The notes under the pieces: model-generated
What the model saw: only the letters and a program-made list of their open reading frames with translations
The model's database searches: none
Told to the model about the DNA's origin: nothing
Assembly (NCBI RefSeq): GCF_023073915.1
Contig: NZ_JADPKK010000019.1
Span: forward strand, 1-64,000
Length of the DNA: 64,000 nt
Direction: 5' to 3'
Origin: Bradyrhizobium sp. 149
Lineage (GTDB): Bacteria; Pseudomonadota; Alphaproteobacteria; Rhizobiales; Xanthobacteraceae
In this document: positions 54,263-62,604 of the stretch, in pieces
Numbering within the stretch: position 1 is the first letter of the stretch
How the letters are laid out: every line of letters begins with the position of its first letter
Position numbers and translations under genes: made by a program

Positions 54263-55483
54263 ATGAAAAACGTACGTCTCAAACGCCTCGCGGCATCCGC
54301 GATCGTTCTCGCGCTGTCTATCTCGGCAGCACAAGCGCAGAAGAAATACGATCCCGGCGCCTCCGACACCACCATTAAGGTCGGCCAAACCGTCCCGCTC
54401 AGCGGTCCGGCCTCGGCCTATGCCGTGATTGGCAAGACCCAGGCCGCCTACATGAAGATGATCAACGATCAGGGCGGGGTGTCCGGCCGCAAGGTCGAGC
54501 TGATCCAGTATGACGACGCCTACTCCCCGCCGAAGACGGTCGAGCAGACCCGCAGGCTGGTCGAAAGCGACGAGGTGCTGCTGACGTTCCAGATCATCGG
54601 CACGGCGCCGAATGTCGCCGTGCAGAAATATCTCAACGCGAAGAAGGTCCCGCAGCTCTTCGCGGCAACGGGCGCGGCGCGTTTCACCGATCCGAAGAAC
54701 TTCCCATGGACCATGGGCTTCAACCCTTCCTACCTCGTCGAGGGCCGGATCTACGCGCAATATCTTCTGAAGAACTATCCGAACGCCAGGATCGGCGTGC
54801 TCTATCAGAACGACGATCTCGGCAAGGATTACCTCGCCGGCTTCAAGGCAGGTCTCGGTGACAAGGCGAAGATGATCGTGGCCGAAACATCCTACGAGAT
54901 CAGCGAGCCGACCATCGACTCGCAGATCCTGCGGTTGAAGGATGCAGGCTCCGACGTGCTGTTCAGCGCCACGACGCCGAAACAGGCCGCGCAGGCGATC
55001 AAGAAGGTCGCCGAGATCGGCTGGAAGCCGCTGCACATCATAGACATCAACGCCTCCTCGGTCAGCGCCGTGCTGAAACCCGCCGGACTCGACAACGCCA
55101 GGGGCCTCGTCAGCGTCGGCTATGTCAAGGATTCAGCCGATCCCGAATGGAAGGACGATCCCGGCATGAAGCGATATCTCGCCTTCATGGCCAAGTACTA
55201 CCCTGAGGGCGACAAGGATTCGAACCTGAACGTCTACGGCTATATCACCGCGCAGCTGCTGGTGCAGGTGCTGAATCAATGCGGCGACGATCTCACGCGC
55301 GAGAACGTGATGCGCCAGGCGGCCAGCCTGAACAACATCGAACTCGACCTGACGCTGCCGGGCATCTCGGTGACGACGACGCCGACCGACTATCGCGTCA
55401 ACAAGCAGTTCCAGATGGTGCAGTTCGACGGCCAGCGCTGGCAAAAACTCGGCGACATCGTCACGGACGAAGCGAAGGAATGA
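54263..55483 (+). CDS. ABC-type substrate-binding protein (LivJ type)
   Basis: About 406 residues with a signal peptide ending near AAQAQ and a two-lobed periplasmic binding fold (VGQTVPLSGPASAYAVIGK, FQIIGTAPNVAVQKYLN). The ATG at 54263 has AGGA at good spacing; one at 54257 is too close to it. It belongs to the branched-chain amino-acid/amide/aromatic ligand class. No permease or ATPase gene is nearby, so it is an orphan with the TctC gene. Confidence 0.9.
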   Translation: MKNVRLKRLAASAIVLALSISAAQAQKKYDPGASDTTIKVGQTVPLSGPASAYAVIGKTQAAYMKMINDQGGVSGRKVELIQYDDAYSPPKTVEQTRRLVESDEVLLTFQIIGTAPNVAVQKYLNAKKVPQLFAATGAARFTDPKNFPWTMGFNPSYLVEGRIYAQYLLKNYPNARIGVLYQNDDLGKDYLAGFKAGLGDKAKMIVAETSYEISEPTIDSQILRLKDAGSDVLFSATTPKQAAQAIKKVAEIGWKPLHIIDINASSVSAVLKPAGLDNARGLVSVGYVKDSADPEWKDDPGMKRYLAFMAKYYPEGDKDSNLNVYGYITAQLLVQVLNQCGDDLTRENVMRQAASLNNIELDLTLPGISVTTTPTDYRVNKQFQMVQFDGQRWQKLGDIVTDEAKE

Positions 55484-55489
55484 AGCAAC

Positions 55490-55596
55490 CCCCATCCTGA
55501 GGAGTGTGGAACGCGTCTTGAAGGATGGGGACCACGCCGGTGGCCCTCGTGCTTCGAGACGGCCGCTCCGCGGCCTCCTCAGCATGAAGGAGGAAG
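55490..55596. repeat. REP-like intergenic inverted repeats
   Basis: CCCCATCCT (55490-55498) pairs with AGGATGGGG (55522-55530), and a second imperfect hairpin-forming segment follows (CTTCGAGACGGCCGCTCCGC area to 55596). The composition matches the short palindromic repeats common between rhizobial genes. It lies between convergent genes and may terminate both. Confidence 0.65.
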
Positions 55597-55609
55597 GTGG
55601 CTGCTCGAC

Positions 55610-56101
55610 CTACCTCTTCATCCCACCCACATACGCGGCGAGCTTGTCCAGCGTCTGGTAGCCGTATTCGACGGCACCGAAGCTGATCATGCCGTCGCGC
55701 TGCGCCGTGCTCGACGCCAACTGCCGCATCATCAGCACGGTCTTGCCGTTGCTTTGCTCGGCAAAGGTAATGGTGAAGCGAAACAGTCCGGGATCCTCGT
55801 CCTGGTCGGCGCCGTGGTCCATCTCCATCAGCGACGGCCGCTCGATGCGGCGGAAGCGCATGCGATTCGGGTAGACGGTGCCGTCCGGGCCGGTCATGTT
55901 AAAGCGCCAGACCCCGCCGACCCGCACGTCGATCTCGAAGGTCTCGATCTTGAACCCCCTGGGGCCGAACCATTGCGGCAGATGTTTCGGGTCGGACCAC
56001 GCCTCGAACACCAGATCGCGCGGCGCGTCGATCACGCGCGACATCACGATCTCGCGGTCGAGCGACCATTGCGACAGGGCGGGATTGGCAGAATTCGTCA
56101 T
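55610..56101 (-). CDS. SRPBCC (AHSA1-type) domain protein
   Basis: A 163-residue START-like protein of the AHSA1 group (VFEAWSDPKHLPQWFGPRGF and VGGVWRFNMTGPDG). It has a hydrophobic ligand pocket in the family, but no ligand is known. It starts two bases after the ArsR gene ends on the same strand; ArsR-SRPBCC pairs are a common operon of unknown physiology. Confidence 0.9.
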   Translation of the reverse strand: MTNSANPALSQWSLDREIVMSRVIDAPRDLVFEAWSDPKHLPQWFGPRGFKIETFEIDVRVGGVWRFNMTGPDGTVYPNRMRFRRIERPSLMEMDHGADQDEDPGLFRFTITFAEQSNGKTVLMMRQLASSTAQRDGMISFGAVEYGYQTLDKLAAYVGGMKR

Positions 56102-56103
56102 CG

Positions 56104-56520
56104 TCAGGAACCTTTCCGTTCGGTCGTCTTGTTGATTGTCTTGTTAGTTGTCTTCTTGATCATCTTGGACGACCGTTTGGCAGCCGCCCGCTCTTTCTTC
56201 AGCTTCATCACATAGGTTTCGAAGCGATCGAGCCGCGCCTCCCAGATCGCACGCTGGTGCTGGAACCAGTCCTCCGCGCTGAGGAGTGCGTCAGGACTGA
56301 GACGGCAGGTGCGCACCCGGCCGGATTTCTCCGACAGAACGAGCCCGCTCGTCTCCAGCACGTGGATGTGTTTCATGAAGCTCGGCAGCGCCATCGCGAA
56401 GGGATCGGCAAGCTCGCCGACCGACGCCTCGCCGGCGCAGAGCCGCATCACGATCGCCCGCCGGGTGGGATCGGCAAGGGCCGCGAAAACCTGATCGAGC
56501 CGGGATAATTGGTTAGCCAT
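56104..56520 (-). CDS. ArsR-family repressor
   Basis: About 138 residues from MANQLSRLDQV. The winged HTH is clear (FAALADPTRRAIVMRL, ELADPFAMALPSFMKHIHVL). The classical ArsR metal-binding Cys motif is missing, so it responds to something other than arsenite. The C-terminal tail is a Lys/Thr-rich repeat (KKTTNKTINKTT). Two palindromes at 56512-56529 and 56563-56578 suggest autoregulation. Confidence 0.9.
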   Translation of the reverse strand: MANQLSRLDQVFAALADPTRRAIVMRLCAGEASVGELADPFAMALPSFMKHIHVLETSGLVLSEKSGRVRTCRLSPDALLSAEDWFQHQRAIWEARLDRFETYVMKLKKERAAAKRSSKMIKKTTNKTINKTTERKGS

Positions 56521-56529
56521 GGGGCTAAC
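56512..56529. promoter_or_regulatory. ArsR operator overlapping its own start codon
   Basis: GTTAGCC and GGCTAAC arms with a 4-base spacer straddle the ArsR start codon. The half-site TTAGCC recurs in the second palindrome upstream. Position predicts repression of the ArsR-SRPBCC operon. Confidence 0.65.
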
Positions 56530-56562
56530 TATAGGACCACCGTCGTCCGGCGTCAATTATTG

Positions 56563-56578
56563 TTAGCCAATTGGCTAA
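56563..56578. promoter_or_regulatory. Second ArsR operator, perfect 16-bp palindrome
   Basis: TTAGCCAATTGGCTAA is a perfect dyad with the same half-site, 43 bases upstream of the ArsR start and between it and the divergent hydrolase gene. It could control both directions. Confidence 0.7.
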
Positions 56579-56708
56579 GTTAATTTCAGCTCGGTTTGCG
56601 GCCCGGATGAGGCAGTCAACGGAACCCACCACGCGCAATCGTGAATTGGGAGACACGGCCCTTCCCGCTAAAGAGACCCGGGGGAGCATCGCATCATGCG
56701 TCAGAGCC

Positions 56709-57872
56709 GTGCCGTCTGTTGTCACCTCATCGCACCTCACCCGACGGGCGCTCGCCCGGGCTGCGCTCGTTCCGCTCGCGCTTGCCTGGCCGCGCGGCGC
56801 CGCCGCGGATTCCGACATGATCGCGCAGATGCGCGACATCGTCGCGAACGAGCTGGCGCCGACCGTGACGTCGGACCAGCCGGGCGGCCTTGCCGCCGCG
56901 CTCTATGCCGGCAGCCATGTCGAATTCTTCAACTACGGCTTTGCCGACAACGCCACGCAAAGGCCGGTCACGCCGGACACGCTGTTCAACCTCGGCTCCC
57001 TGCGCAAGCCGTTCGAGGCGACGCTGGTCGCGCTCGGCACCCTCCGCGGCGAGTTGCGGCTCGACGATCGTCTGGCGAAATATCTCCCCGAGCTTACCGG
57101 CGACTATATCCGCCGCGTCACAGTCGGCGAGCTCGTCACGCACACCTCAGGCATGCTGCTGCCGACCGACCATCCGCCCTGGCCGAGCGAAACTTTTTCC
57201 CGCGCGCAGTTCATCGACATGTTCAACAGCTGGCGACCGCAAGCCGGCGAAGTGTCCGGCAAGCAGCGCGTCTACAGCCACGCCGGCTACGTGCTGCTTC
57301 AGCTCGTGCTCGAGCGCTGTTACGGCGCTCCGATCGCAACCCAGTTCGGGCAACGCATCCTCAAGCCGATTGGCATGAACGCGACCACCGTGCCCGAACG
57401 CGGCGAGGATGGCCGTGCCGTCATGGACCAGGCCTGGATGCAGCGCGCGGTCCAGGGCTATTCGGATCAGGGCATGGCGATCGGCCCGATCGGCGATCAG
57501 CAGAGCTATTTTGATTTTCCCGGTACGGGCCAGATGTTTTCTTCGCCGCGGGATCTGGCCAAATTTGTTGCCGCCTGCGTCGACGGGCGGTCGATCGACC
57601 CTCACTTGCGTGAGGCATTGCGGATGACACAGCACGAGATCTTCCGCATCGACGAAAAGTTTGGACAGGGAATGGCCTGGGAGACGGTACGTCTTCCAGG
57701 GGTCACCGTCGTCGACAAGCCGGGCGGCCTCAACAACGCATCGGGCTATATCGGCCTCGTACCGGCGCGGCGGATCGGGATCGTCCTGCTCGCCAATCGG
57801 GGCGAATATCCCCACGAGATCGCGCGCTACAAGATCCTGCCGGCGCTGGCGCGCCTCGTGGCTTCGCATTGA
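56709..57872 (+). CDS. Serine hydrolase of the class C beta-lactamase-like family
   Basis: About 387 residues from a GTG that places a Tat-like signal (LTRRALARAALVPLALAWP) at the N terminus; ATG 56607 or TTG 56571 would give an unnaturally long leader. The SxxK motif is S-L-R-K with Ser97 and Lys100, the second motif is YSH (usually YSN or YxN), and the third is DKPGG. These are typical of penicillin-binding-protein-like esterases/DD-peptidases rather than true beta-lactamases. It is divergent from the ArsR gene and may share its operator. Confidence 0.85.
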   Translation: MPSVVTSSHLTRRALARAALVPLALAWPRGAAADSDMIAQMRDIVANELAPTVTSDQPGGLAAALYAGSHVEFFNYGFADNATQRPVTPDTLFNLGSLRKPFEATLVALGTLRGELRLDDRLAKYLPELTGDYIRRVTVGELVTHTSGMLLPTDHPPWPSETFSRAQFIDMFNSWRPQAGEVSGKQRVYSHAGYVLLQLVLERCYGAPIATQFGQRILKPIGMNATTVPERGEDGRAVMDQAWMQRAVQGYSDQGMAIGPIGDQQSYFDFPGTGQMFSSPRDLAKFVAACVDGRSIDPHLREALRMTQHEIFRIDEKFGQGMAWETVRLPGVTVVDKPGGLNNASGYIGLVPARRIGIVLLANRGEYPHEIARYKILPALARLVASH

Positions 57873-57893
57873 ATAGCGCGCCGCGCGAAACAG

Positions 57894-57918
57894 AAAGCCC
57901 CGGCTGAACCGGGGCTTT
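57894..57918. terminator. Bidirectional terminator
   Basis: AAAGCCCCGG and CCGGGGCTTT form a perfect 10-bp stem with loop CTGAA between the convergent hydrolase and outer-membrane protein genes. The A/T ends give a U-run on either strand. Confidence 0.9.
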
Positions 57919-57943
57919 CCACGCCAGGATCGGAACGGGAAGT

Positions 57944-58777
57944 TCAGTATCTGGCGACGACCGGTCCGCCGAACTTGTAGTTCACGCCGACGCGCACGAT
58001 GTTCGATTTGAGATCGATCGAGTGGGTGTAGACGTTGCTTGGGGACGGCGCCGTTCCGGCGAAGCCGGTCAGATTGGTGCTGGTGACCGTGCTGCGGCCG
58101 AGATCGACATAGAGATATTCGGCCTTGAGCGACCAGCCGCCGCCAACGGCATATTCGGTCCCCACGCCTGCGGTCCAACCCACCCGCGTGTCGCGGATCG
58201 CAGCCGATTCCGTCGCCAGCGAGAAGGTATCGGTGAAGTTGAAATTGCCCTTCACCTCGGCGATCGCCGCGCCACCGGTGGCGTAGAGCAGCCAGGTCGG
58301 AGCCGCGAGGAAGCCGATCCGGCCGCGAATCGTGGCGAGCCAGTCGGCCGAGACCTGCGAAGACACGGTGAAGCTGGTCGGGGCGCAGCAGGGATAGAGC
58401 GCCGAGCCCGTAGCACTGCCCTTGAAGCCGAAATAGTTGATGTCGCCTTCGAGGCCGAGCACGGCGTGGTTGACCTGCCAGTTGTAGCCTGCGCTAAACC
58501 CGCCGGTCACGCTGGAGCTGTTGACGCCTTGGGCGCCGACCGTGTTGATGGCGGGGACGCTGCTGGCGGCGAAATAGCCGACCGGAGAAAACACGGTCGA
58601 TGTGCTCGGATCGGAGCTGCCCCATGCACCGCCGACATTGCCGCCGACATAGAAACCAGTCCAGTTGTAGGCCGCCGCCATCATGGGCGCCTTGGTGTAT
58701 TGCGCCGCGAGGTCGGCCGCCTGCACGGATGCGGAGCCCAACACAACCGCGGTAACCGCCAGCAAAAGCTTCTTCAT
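57944..58777 (-). CDS. Outer-membrane beta-barrel protein
   Basis: A 277-residue protein starting MKKLLLAVTAVVLGS with AAGGAGA upstream. The signal peptide ends near QAAD, followed by alternating amphipathic strands (NWTGFYVGGNVGGAWG, FSAGYNWQ, LKAEYLYVDLG) and a C-terminal RVGVNYKFGGPVVARY strand ending in an aromatic residue as expected for BAM substrates. It is the Omp31/opacity-porin type abundant in Bradyrhizobium. Likely structural or a minor porin. Confidence 0.93.
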   Translation of the reverse strand: MKKLLLAVTAVVLGSASVQAADLAAQYTKAPMMAAAYNWTGFYVGGNVGGAWGSSDPSTSTVFSPVGYFAASSVPAINTVGAQGVNSSSVTGGFSAGYNWQVNHAVLGLEGDINYFGFKGSATGSALYPCCAPTSFTVSSQVSADWLATIRGRIGFLAAPTWLLYATGGAAIAEVKGNFNFTDTFSLATESAAIRDTRVGWTAGVGTEYAVGGGWSLKAEYLYVDLGRSTVTSTNLTGFAGTAPSPSNVYTHSIDLKSNIVRVGVNYKFGGPVVARY

Positions 58778-59048
58778 TCCAGTCTCCTTGCCCACGCGAT
58801 TGATCTCGCGTTTCGAATGCGCGCAGGCGGAACGCGTCCGGCGCAGATCGGGCATAGGCCGCCGGTCCCGTGCCGTCTTGGGCTGCGGCGAAGTTCATAG
58901 GGACTGTGACGTAGTGTGAGCCGTGCGGCGCGCGAACGCGCGGTAGGTGTAACCCAAGGGCCACATTTTATCCCTCCTCCGCGGCGCACGAAGCACGCCC
59001 GTGTCGCATCACGACAAATGCACGAAACCCGATTCGAGTCTCCGCGTC

Positions 59049-59753
59049 TCAGACCGAACGCGTCAGTCCGCCGTCGACGCGGATGTTCTGGCCGGTGATG
59101 TAGGCCGCGCCGTCGGACGCCAGGAACGAGATCGTCGCGGCGATCTCCTCGACCTTGCCGTAGCGCTGCATCGGCACGCTGTCGCGGCGTGCATCTAGCT
59201 GCGGCAGGCTGTCGATCCAGCCCGGCAGCACATTGTTCATGCGGATGTTGTCGGCGGCATGGGTGTCGGTGAAGATCTTGGTGAAGGCGGCAAGACCGGC
59301 GCGGAACACCGCGGAGGTCGGAAACATCGCGCTCGGCTCGAACGCCCAGGCGGTCGAGATGTTGATGATGGCGCCGGCCTTCTGCGCCTGCATCAAAGGC
59401 GTCACCAGCCTGGTCGGACGGATGACGTTGAGCAGATAGGTGTCGAGGCCGGTGTGCCACTGCTCGTCGGTGATCTCCGTGATCGGCGCCCGGGGTCCAT
59501 GGCCGGCGCTGTTGACGAGCACGTCGATGCGTCCCCATCTGGCCAACGCCCCGTCGACAAGCCGCTTCAGATCGTCATTCGATTTGTTGGAACCGGTGAC
59601 CCCTATCCCGCCGAGCTCGGCGGCAAGCGCCTCGCCCTTGCCGGAGGAGGACAGGATGGCGACACGAAAGCCGTCGGCTGCGAGCCTGCGCGCGGCCCCT
59701 GCTCCCATGCCGCTGCCGCCCGCGGTAACGAGTGCGACCTTCTCTGCTGCCAT
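59049..59753 (-). CDS. SDR-family protein with atypical active site
   Basis: A 234-residue SDR: the NAD(P) region reads TAGGSGMGAGAA, NSAGHGPR follows, and the C terminus has RVDGG. At the catalytic position the sequence is FPTSAVFRAGL, where Y-x-x-x-K is expected; alignment puts Ser in place of Tyr and Arg in place of Lys. The Ser in INISTA is present. The enzyme may therefore be inactive or use another mechanism. It is divergent from the GNAT gene. Confidence 0.85.
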   Translation of the reverse strand: MAAEKVALVTAGGSGMGAGAARRLAADGFRVAILSSSGKGEALAAELGGIGVTGSNKSNDDLKRLVDGALARWGRIDVLVNSAGHGPRAPITEITDEQWHTGLDTYLLNVIRPTRLVTPLMQAQKAGAIINISTAWAFEPSAMFPTSAVFRAGLAAFTKIFTDTHAADNIRMNNVLPGWIDSLPQLDARRDSVPMQRYGKVEEIAATISFLASDGAAYITGQNIRVDGGLTRSV

Positions 59754-59862
59754 GACCGATCATCCTCTGTGATATCGTTGAGGCGAGCCGCAGGCCCGGC
59801 CTATCATGAGGCCTTCTACCGTCGGACCAGCCGGAAGGTCCACCGTCGAAACGATTTGAAAG

Positions 59863-60705
59863 ATGAGCGATTTGCAGATCCGCAATTTGCGCCCCGAAGA
59901 GATTGCCGTCGCCATCGACTGGGCCGCGGCCGAGGGCTGGAATCCAGGGCTCTCCGATGCCGCCTGTTTCGCGATCCCGGACGCGAAGGGGTTCTTCGTT
60001 GGCGAGATCGCCGGCGAGCCGGTCGCGACCGTCTCCTGCGTCAACTACGCCGACCGCTTCGCCTTTCTCGGCTTCTACATCGTGCGATCCGGTTTTCGCG
60101 ACAGAGGCCACGGCCTGCGCATCTGGAACGCGGCGATCGCGCATGCGGGCGCCCGCGTGATTGGCCTCGACGGCGTCGTGGCGCAGCAGGATAATTACAA
60201 AAAGTCCGGCTTCCAGCTTGCTTACGCCAATATCCGCTATGGTGGCATCGTCGCCGCGCCATCGAGGCCGCCCGTCGATGTCGTTGCGCTCGACACGATC
60301 CCGTTCGCGCTCGTTGAAGCCGACGATGCAACGGTATTCCCGGCTCCGCGCAGCGCCTTCCTGCGTGCCTGGATCGGCACATCAGGACATGTCGGTCGCG
60401 CGCTGCTGCGCGACGGCAAGCTTGCTGCATGGGGCGTGATCCGGCCGTGCCGGACCGGCCGCAAGATCGGCCCGCTCGTCGCCGACGACCGTGCGGCAGC
60501 GGACGCGATCGTGCAAGCCTTGCTCGCGAGCGCAGGTGGCGGCGAAATCTTCCTCGACCTCCCCGCCGTCAATCGCGAGGCGATTGCACTTGCGGAATCG
60601 CTCGGGCTGAAGCCGGTGTTCGAGACGGCGCGAATGTACACAGGACCGATCCCTCCGCTGCGGATCGACCGCGTCTTCGGCGTGACCAGTTTTGAGCTGG
60701 GCTAG
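59863..60705 (+). CDS. GNAT-family N-acetyltransferase
   Basis: A 280-residue protein with an N-terminal GNAT domain (about 1-130; FYIVRSGFRDRGHGLRIWNA as the CoA-binding loop) and a C-terminal Acetyltransf_18-like domain (about 140-275). It transfers an acetyl or acyl group to an amine; the substrate is unknown. It stands alone. Confidence 0.88.
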   Translation: MSDLQIRNLRPEEIAVAIDWAAAEGWNPGLSDAACFAIPDAKGFFVGEIAGEPVATVSCVNYADRFAFLGFYIVRSGFRDRGHGLRIWNAAIAHAGARVIGLDGVVAQQDNYKKSGFQLAYANIRYGGIVAAPSRPPVDVVALDTIPFALVEADDATVFPAPRSAFLRAWIGTSGHVGRALLRDGKLAAWGVIRPCRTGRKIGPLVADDRAAADAIVQALLASAGGGEIFLDLPAVNREAIALAESLGLKPVFETARMYTGPIPPLRIDRVFGVTSFELG

Positions 60706-60727
60706 CTGAGCGGAATGCGCCGCTCAG
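60706..60727. terminator. Hairpin between convergent genes
   Basis: CTGAGCGG and CCGCTCAG arms with a 6-base loop overlap the stop of the leftward secreted-protein gene and lie just after the GNAT stop. No long T-run; probable weak terminator. Confidence 0.5.
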
Positions 60728-61182
60728 TAGCAGCGCATGATGTTGACGGTGTGCTCGCCGCCGCCGCGGCCGGGCACAGTTACCTGCTCCGTCGGACAGC
60801 TCGGCACGTAGGGCCGGTCGGACGGGACCACGTTCGGCGGAAAACGATGCGTCCAGTCCCAGGGAACGTCGTACGTATAGGTGTAGCGCACGTCGTTGGA
60901 GACGGGTTGGGAGGTATCGGCGAAAGGCTGGCCGTAGCCTGCGTTGTCATAGAAGAACCCGCCACCGCCCGGCCAGTAGACCCAGGGCGTGTTGCGGCCG
61001 CGGAACCTGGCGCCTGGCGCAATCGATGAACGCGCCGTCGGACCGGAAGGCGCGCCGGCCAGCGCGTGCGCGGCAGTGCCGCCGGGCCTGGCAAAACTGT
61101 CGCTGGAGGCAAGGAAGAGCGCAGCTGCGCTGAGCGAGGCGAGCAAGGCCCCAAGTGATCTGCCATATGATCTGGACATCAT
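60724..61182 (-). CDS. Secreted Gly-rich small protein
   Basis: About 152 residues from MMSRSYGRSLGA; a signal peptide of about 30 residues is followed by a Pro/Gly/Tyr-rich mature part with TYTYDVPWDWTHRFPP and a C-terminal CPTEQVTVPGRGGGEHTVNI, ending CY. Two cysteines could form a disulfide. Unknown function; periplasmic or surface location is inferred from the signal. Confidence 0.75.
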   Translation of the reverse strand: MMSRSYGRSLGALLASLSAAALFLASSDSFARPGGTAAHALAGAPSGPTARSSIAPGARFRGRNTPWVYWPGGGGFFYDNAGYGQPFADTSQPVSNDVRYTYTYDVPWDWTHRFPPNVVPSDRPYVPSCPTEQVTVPGRGGGEHTVNIMRCY

Positions 61183-61465
61183 GATACGCACCAACTCGTT
61201 TGGCTTCGCGAACAGCGGCTCCCCACCGCACGCTAGGCCGGGCTGTCGCCCGCCCGCAAACGTATAATTAATTATTGGTTAAGACACGGGATTAACGCGG
61301 AACACGGTGCGGCAAGACGCCCGATTCCCCGCCAATGTCGCGCTTGTTCCGCGGACGACGGACTTCAAAACCAGTTGATCGGAGTTGATCGCTTCAGCCG
61401 ATTAGGCCCGGAACGCTCCCGCACTGCGGTCGTTGGCCCCCGACACCAAGCAAGGAGCATCTCGA

Positions 61466-61747
61466 ATGCAGAACAAGTCAAAACTCCTGTGCCTGATCAC
61501 GGCTTCACTCGTCGCGGGCACGGCGGCTGCCTCGGCCCAAGGCTATGATTGGAACGGACCGCGCGTGGGATGGGACCGCACCGCCCCCGCCTACGAGCCG
61601 GTGCAGCCACGCGCGTACTATCCCGATGTCGCCGGACCGTACGGGGCGCTCAACGGCACGCGCCATCCGGCGCCGAGCTCGACGCAGGGCGATGTCGGCC
61701 CCGAAGGCAACAACAACGGCACCCTGACCGGCGTCTATCGCTGGTAA
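61466..61747 (+). CDS. Small secreted protein
   Basis: A 93-residue protein with AAGGAG eight bases before its ATG, a signal peptide ending near AASAQ and a Pro/Gly/Asn-rich mature part (GPEGNNNGTLTGVYRW at the end). It has no Cys and no recognised domain. It converges on the curlin-like gene cluster and is separated from it by a strong terminator. Confidence 0.75.
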   Translation: MQNKSKLLCLITASLVAGTAAASAQGYDWNGPRVGWDRTAPAYEPVQPRAYYPDVAGPYGALNGTRHPAPSSTQGDVGPEGNNNGTLTGVYRW

Positions 61748-61763
61748 CGCCCGCTCACGATGT

Positions 61764-61792
61764 GGCCCATCGTCCATGACGGACGATGGGCC
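61764..61792. terminator. Strong bidirectional hairpin terminator
   Basis: GGCCCATCGTCC and GGACGATGGGCC form a perfect 12-bp stem with loop ATGAC between the convergent secreted-protein gene and the curlin-like cluster. It marks the 3' end of that cluster. Confidence 0.85.
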
Positions 61793-61800
61793 TTCGTGTG

Positions 61801-62088
61801 TCAGCGGCCCTGCTGCTTGCGCAGCCAGTCCAGCATGTCCTGCGCATTTCCGGTGCCCTGCGTCACGATGGCGGTGTTGCCACCGCTGCGACGATAGACC
61901 GTGGTGCGCCCGGGCTCCTTCTCGATCTTGACCTCGACCTGCGCCGGATCGCCACTCTGGGTAATGACCGACGTGCCGTTCTCGTCCTGAACGACAGTGG
62001 TATGGCCGTCGCCTGGCTCGCCGGCTCCGGCCGGCCCGCTTGTTATTGCCATGATGCTCATTCCTGCTGCGAGTACGATGAACCTCAT
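61801..62088 (-). CDS. Small exported protein of the curlin-like cluster
   Basis: A 95-residue protein from MRFIVLAAGMSI with GAGG six bases upstream. After the signal peptide it carries degenerate repeat-like segments (TTVVQDENGTSVITQSG, TAIVTQGTGNAQ), then a short charged tail DWLRKQQGR. It is the last gene of the leftward cluster, 20 bases after the 149-residue curlin-like gene. It may be a nucleator or accessory subunit, or a CsgC/CsgH-like control protein; that is inference. Confidence 0.7.
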   Translation of the reverse strand: MRFIVLAAGMSIMAITSGPAGAGEPGDGHTTVVQDENGTSVITQSGDPAQVEVKIEKEPGRTTVYRRSGGNTAIVTQGTGNAQDMLDWLRKQQGR

Positions 62089-62108
62089 GTTGCACCTCAC
62101 CTACTCGA

Positions 62109-62558
62109 TCACCGGCCGAACTGAAATATCGACAGCCAGTTGAAGCGCCCGAATTGCCGCACCGCTCCCGTGTTCATATCTCCGATCTGGAGCAGGAGGG
62201 CGTTCGTGGAATTGCCGGCCTGAGTGATATCGGCAATGTTGCTCACGCCCGACTGACCGATCGCCACATTGGTCGTGCCACCCACCTGGACCACATCGAC
62301 ATAATTTCGCGTGCCGTTCTGGATGATCGTCGCATCGACCGTTCCCGTGCCACCGATCTGGATAACACGCGCGATATTGATGCGGCTGTTCTCCTCGATC
62401 GTGACCGGCTGAACATTGTTGCCGAACTGCACGACCGTTTCGATGCTCACGTTCCGGTTCGTCACGCCGCGCTGGACCGATCCGGCGGATGCCTCGGACG
62501 CGACGCTGACGGCGGCGAGCAACGCCGCCACTGCCAGGAGCAGTCTACTGTATTTCAT
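62109..62558 (-). CDS. Curlin-repeat exported protein (149 residues)
   Basis: The signal peptide ends near SEASA. The mature part consists of about six repeats of 18-23 residues with the curlin spacing of Gln, Gly and Asn: TVVQFGNNVQ, ARVIQIGGTG, ATIIQNGTRN, VDVVQVGGTTN, VAIGQSGVSN, ADITQAGNSTN, LLLQIGDMNT, AVRQFGRFN, SIFQFGR. Such repeats stack as beta-strand-loop-strand units in curli amyloid. No csgA/csgB name is given because sequence identity cannot be judged here. Confidence 0.82.
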   Translation of the reverse strand: MKYSRLLLAVAALLAAVSVASEASAGSVQRGVTNRNVSIETVVQFGNNVQPVTIEENSRINIARVIQIGGTGTVDATIIQNGTRNYVDVVQVGGTTNVAIGQSGVSNIADITQAGNSTNALLLQIGDMNTGAVRQFGRFNWLSIFQFGR

Positions 62559-62604
62559 CGCCTTGCCCCATTACATTTCCGACGACGGCGGGGTCGCGCC
62601 CGGC

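Noticed and set aside
56571..56708. Longer start for the serine hydrolase at TTG 56571 or ATG 56607
   Set aside because: It would place 34-46 extra residues before the signal peptide, and the TTG lies inside the operator palindrome.
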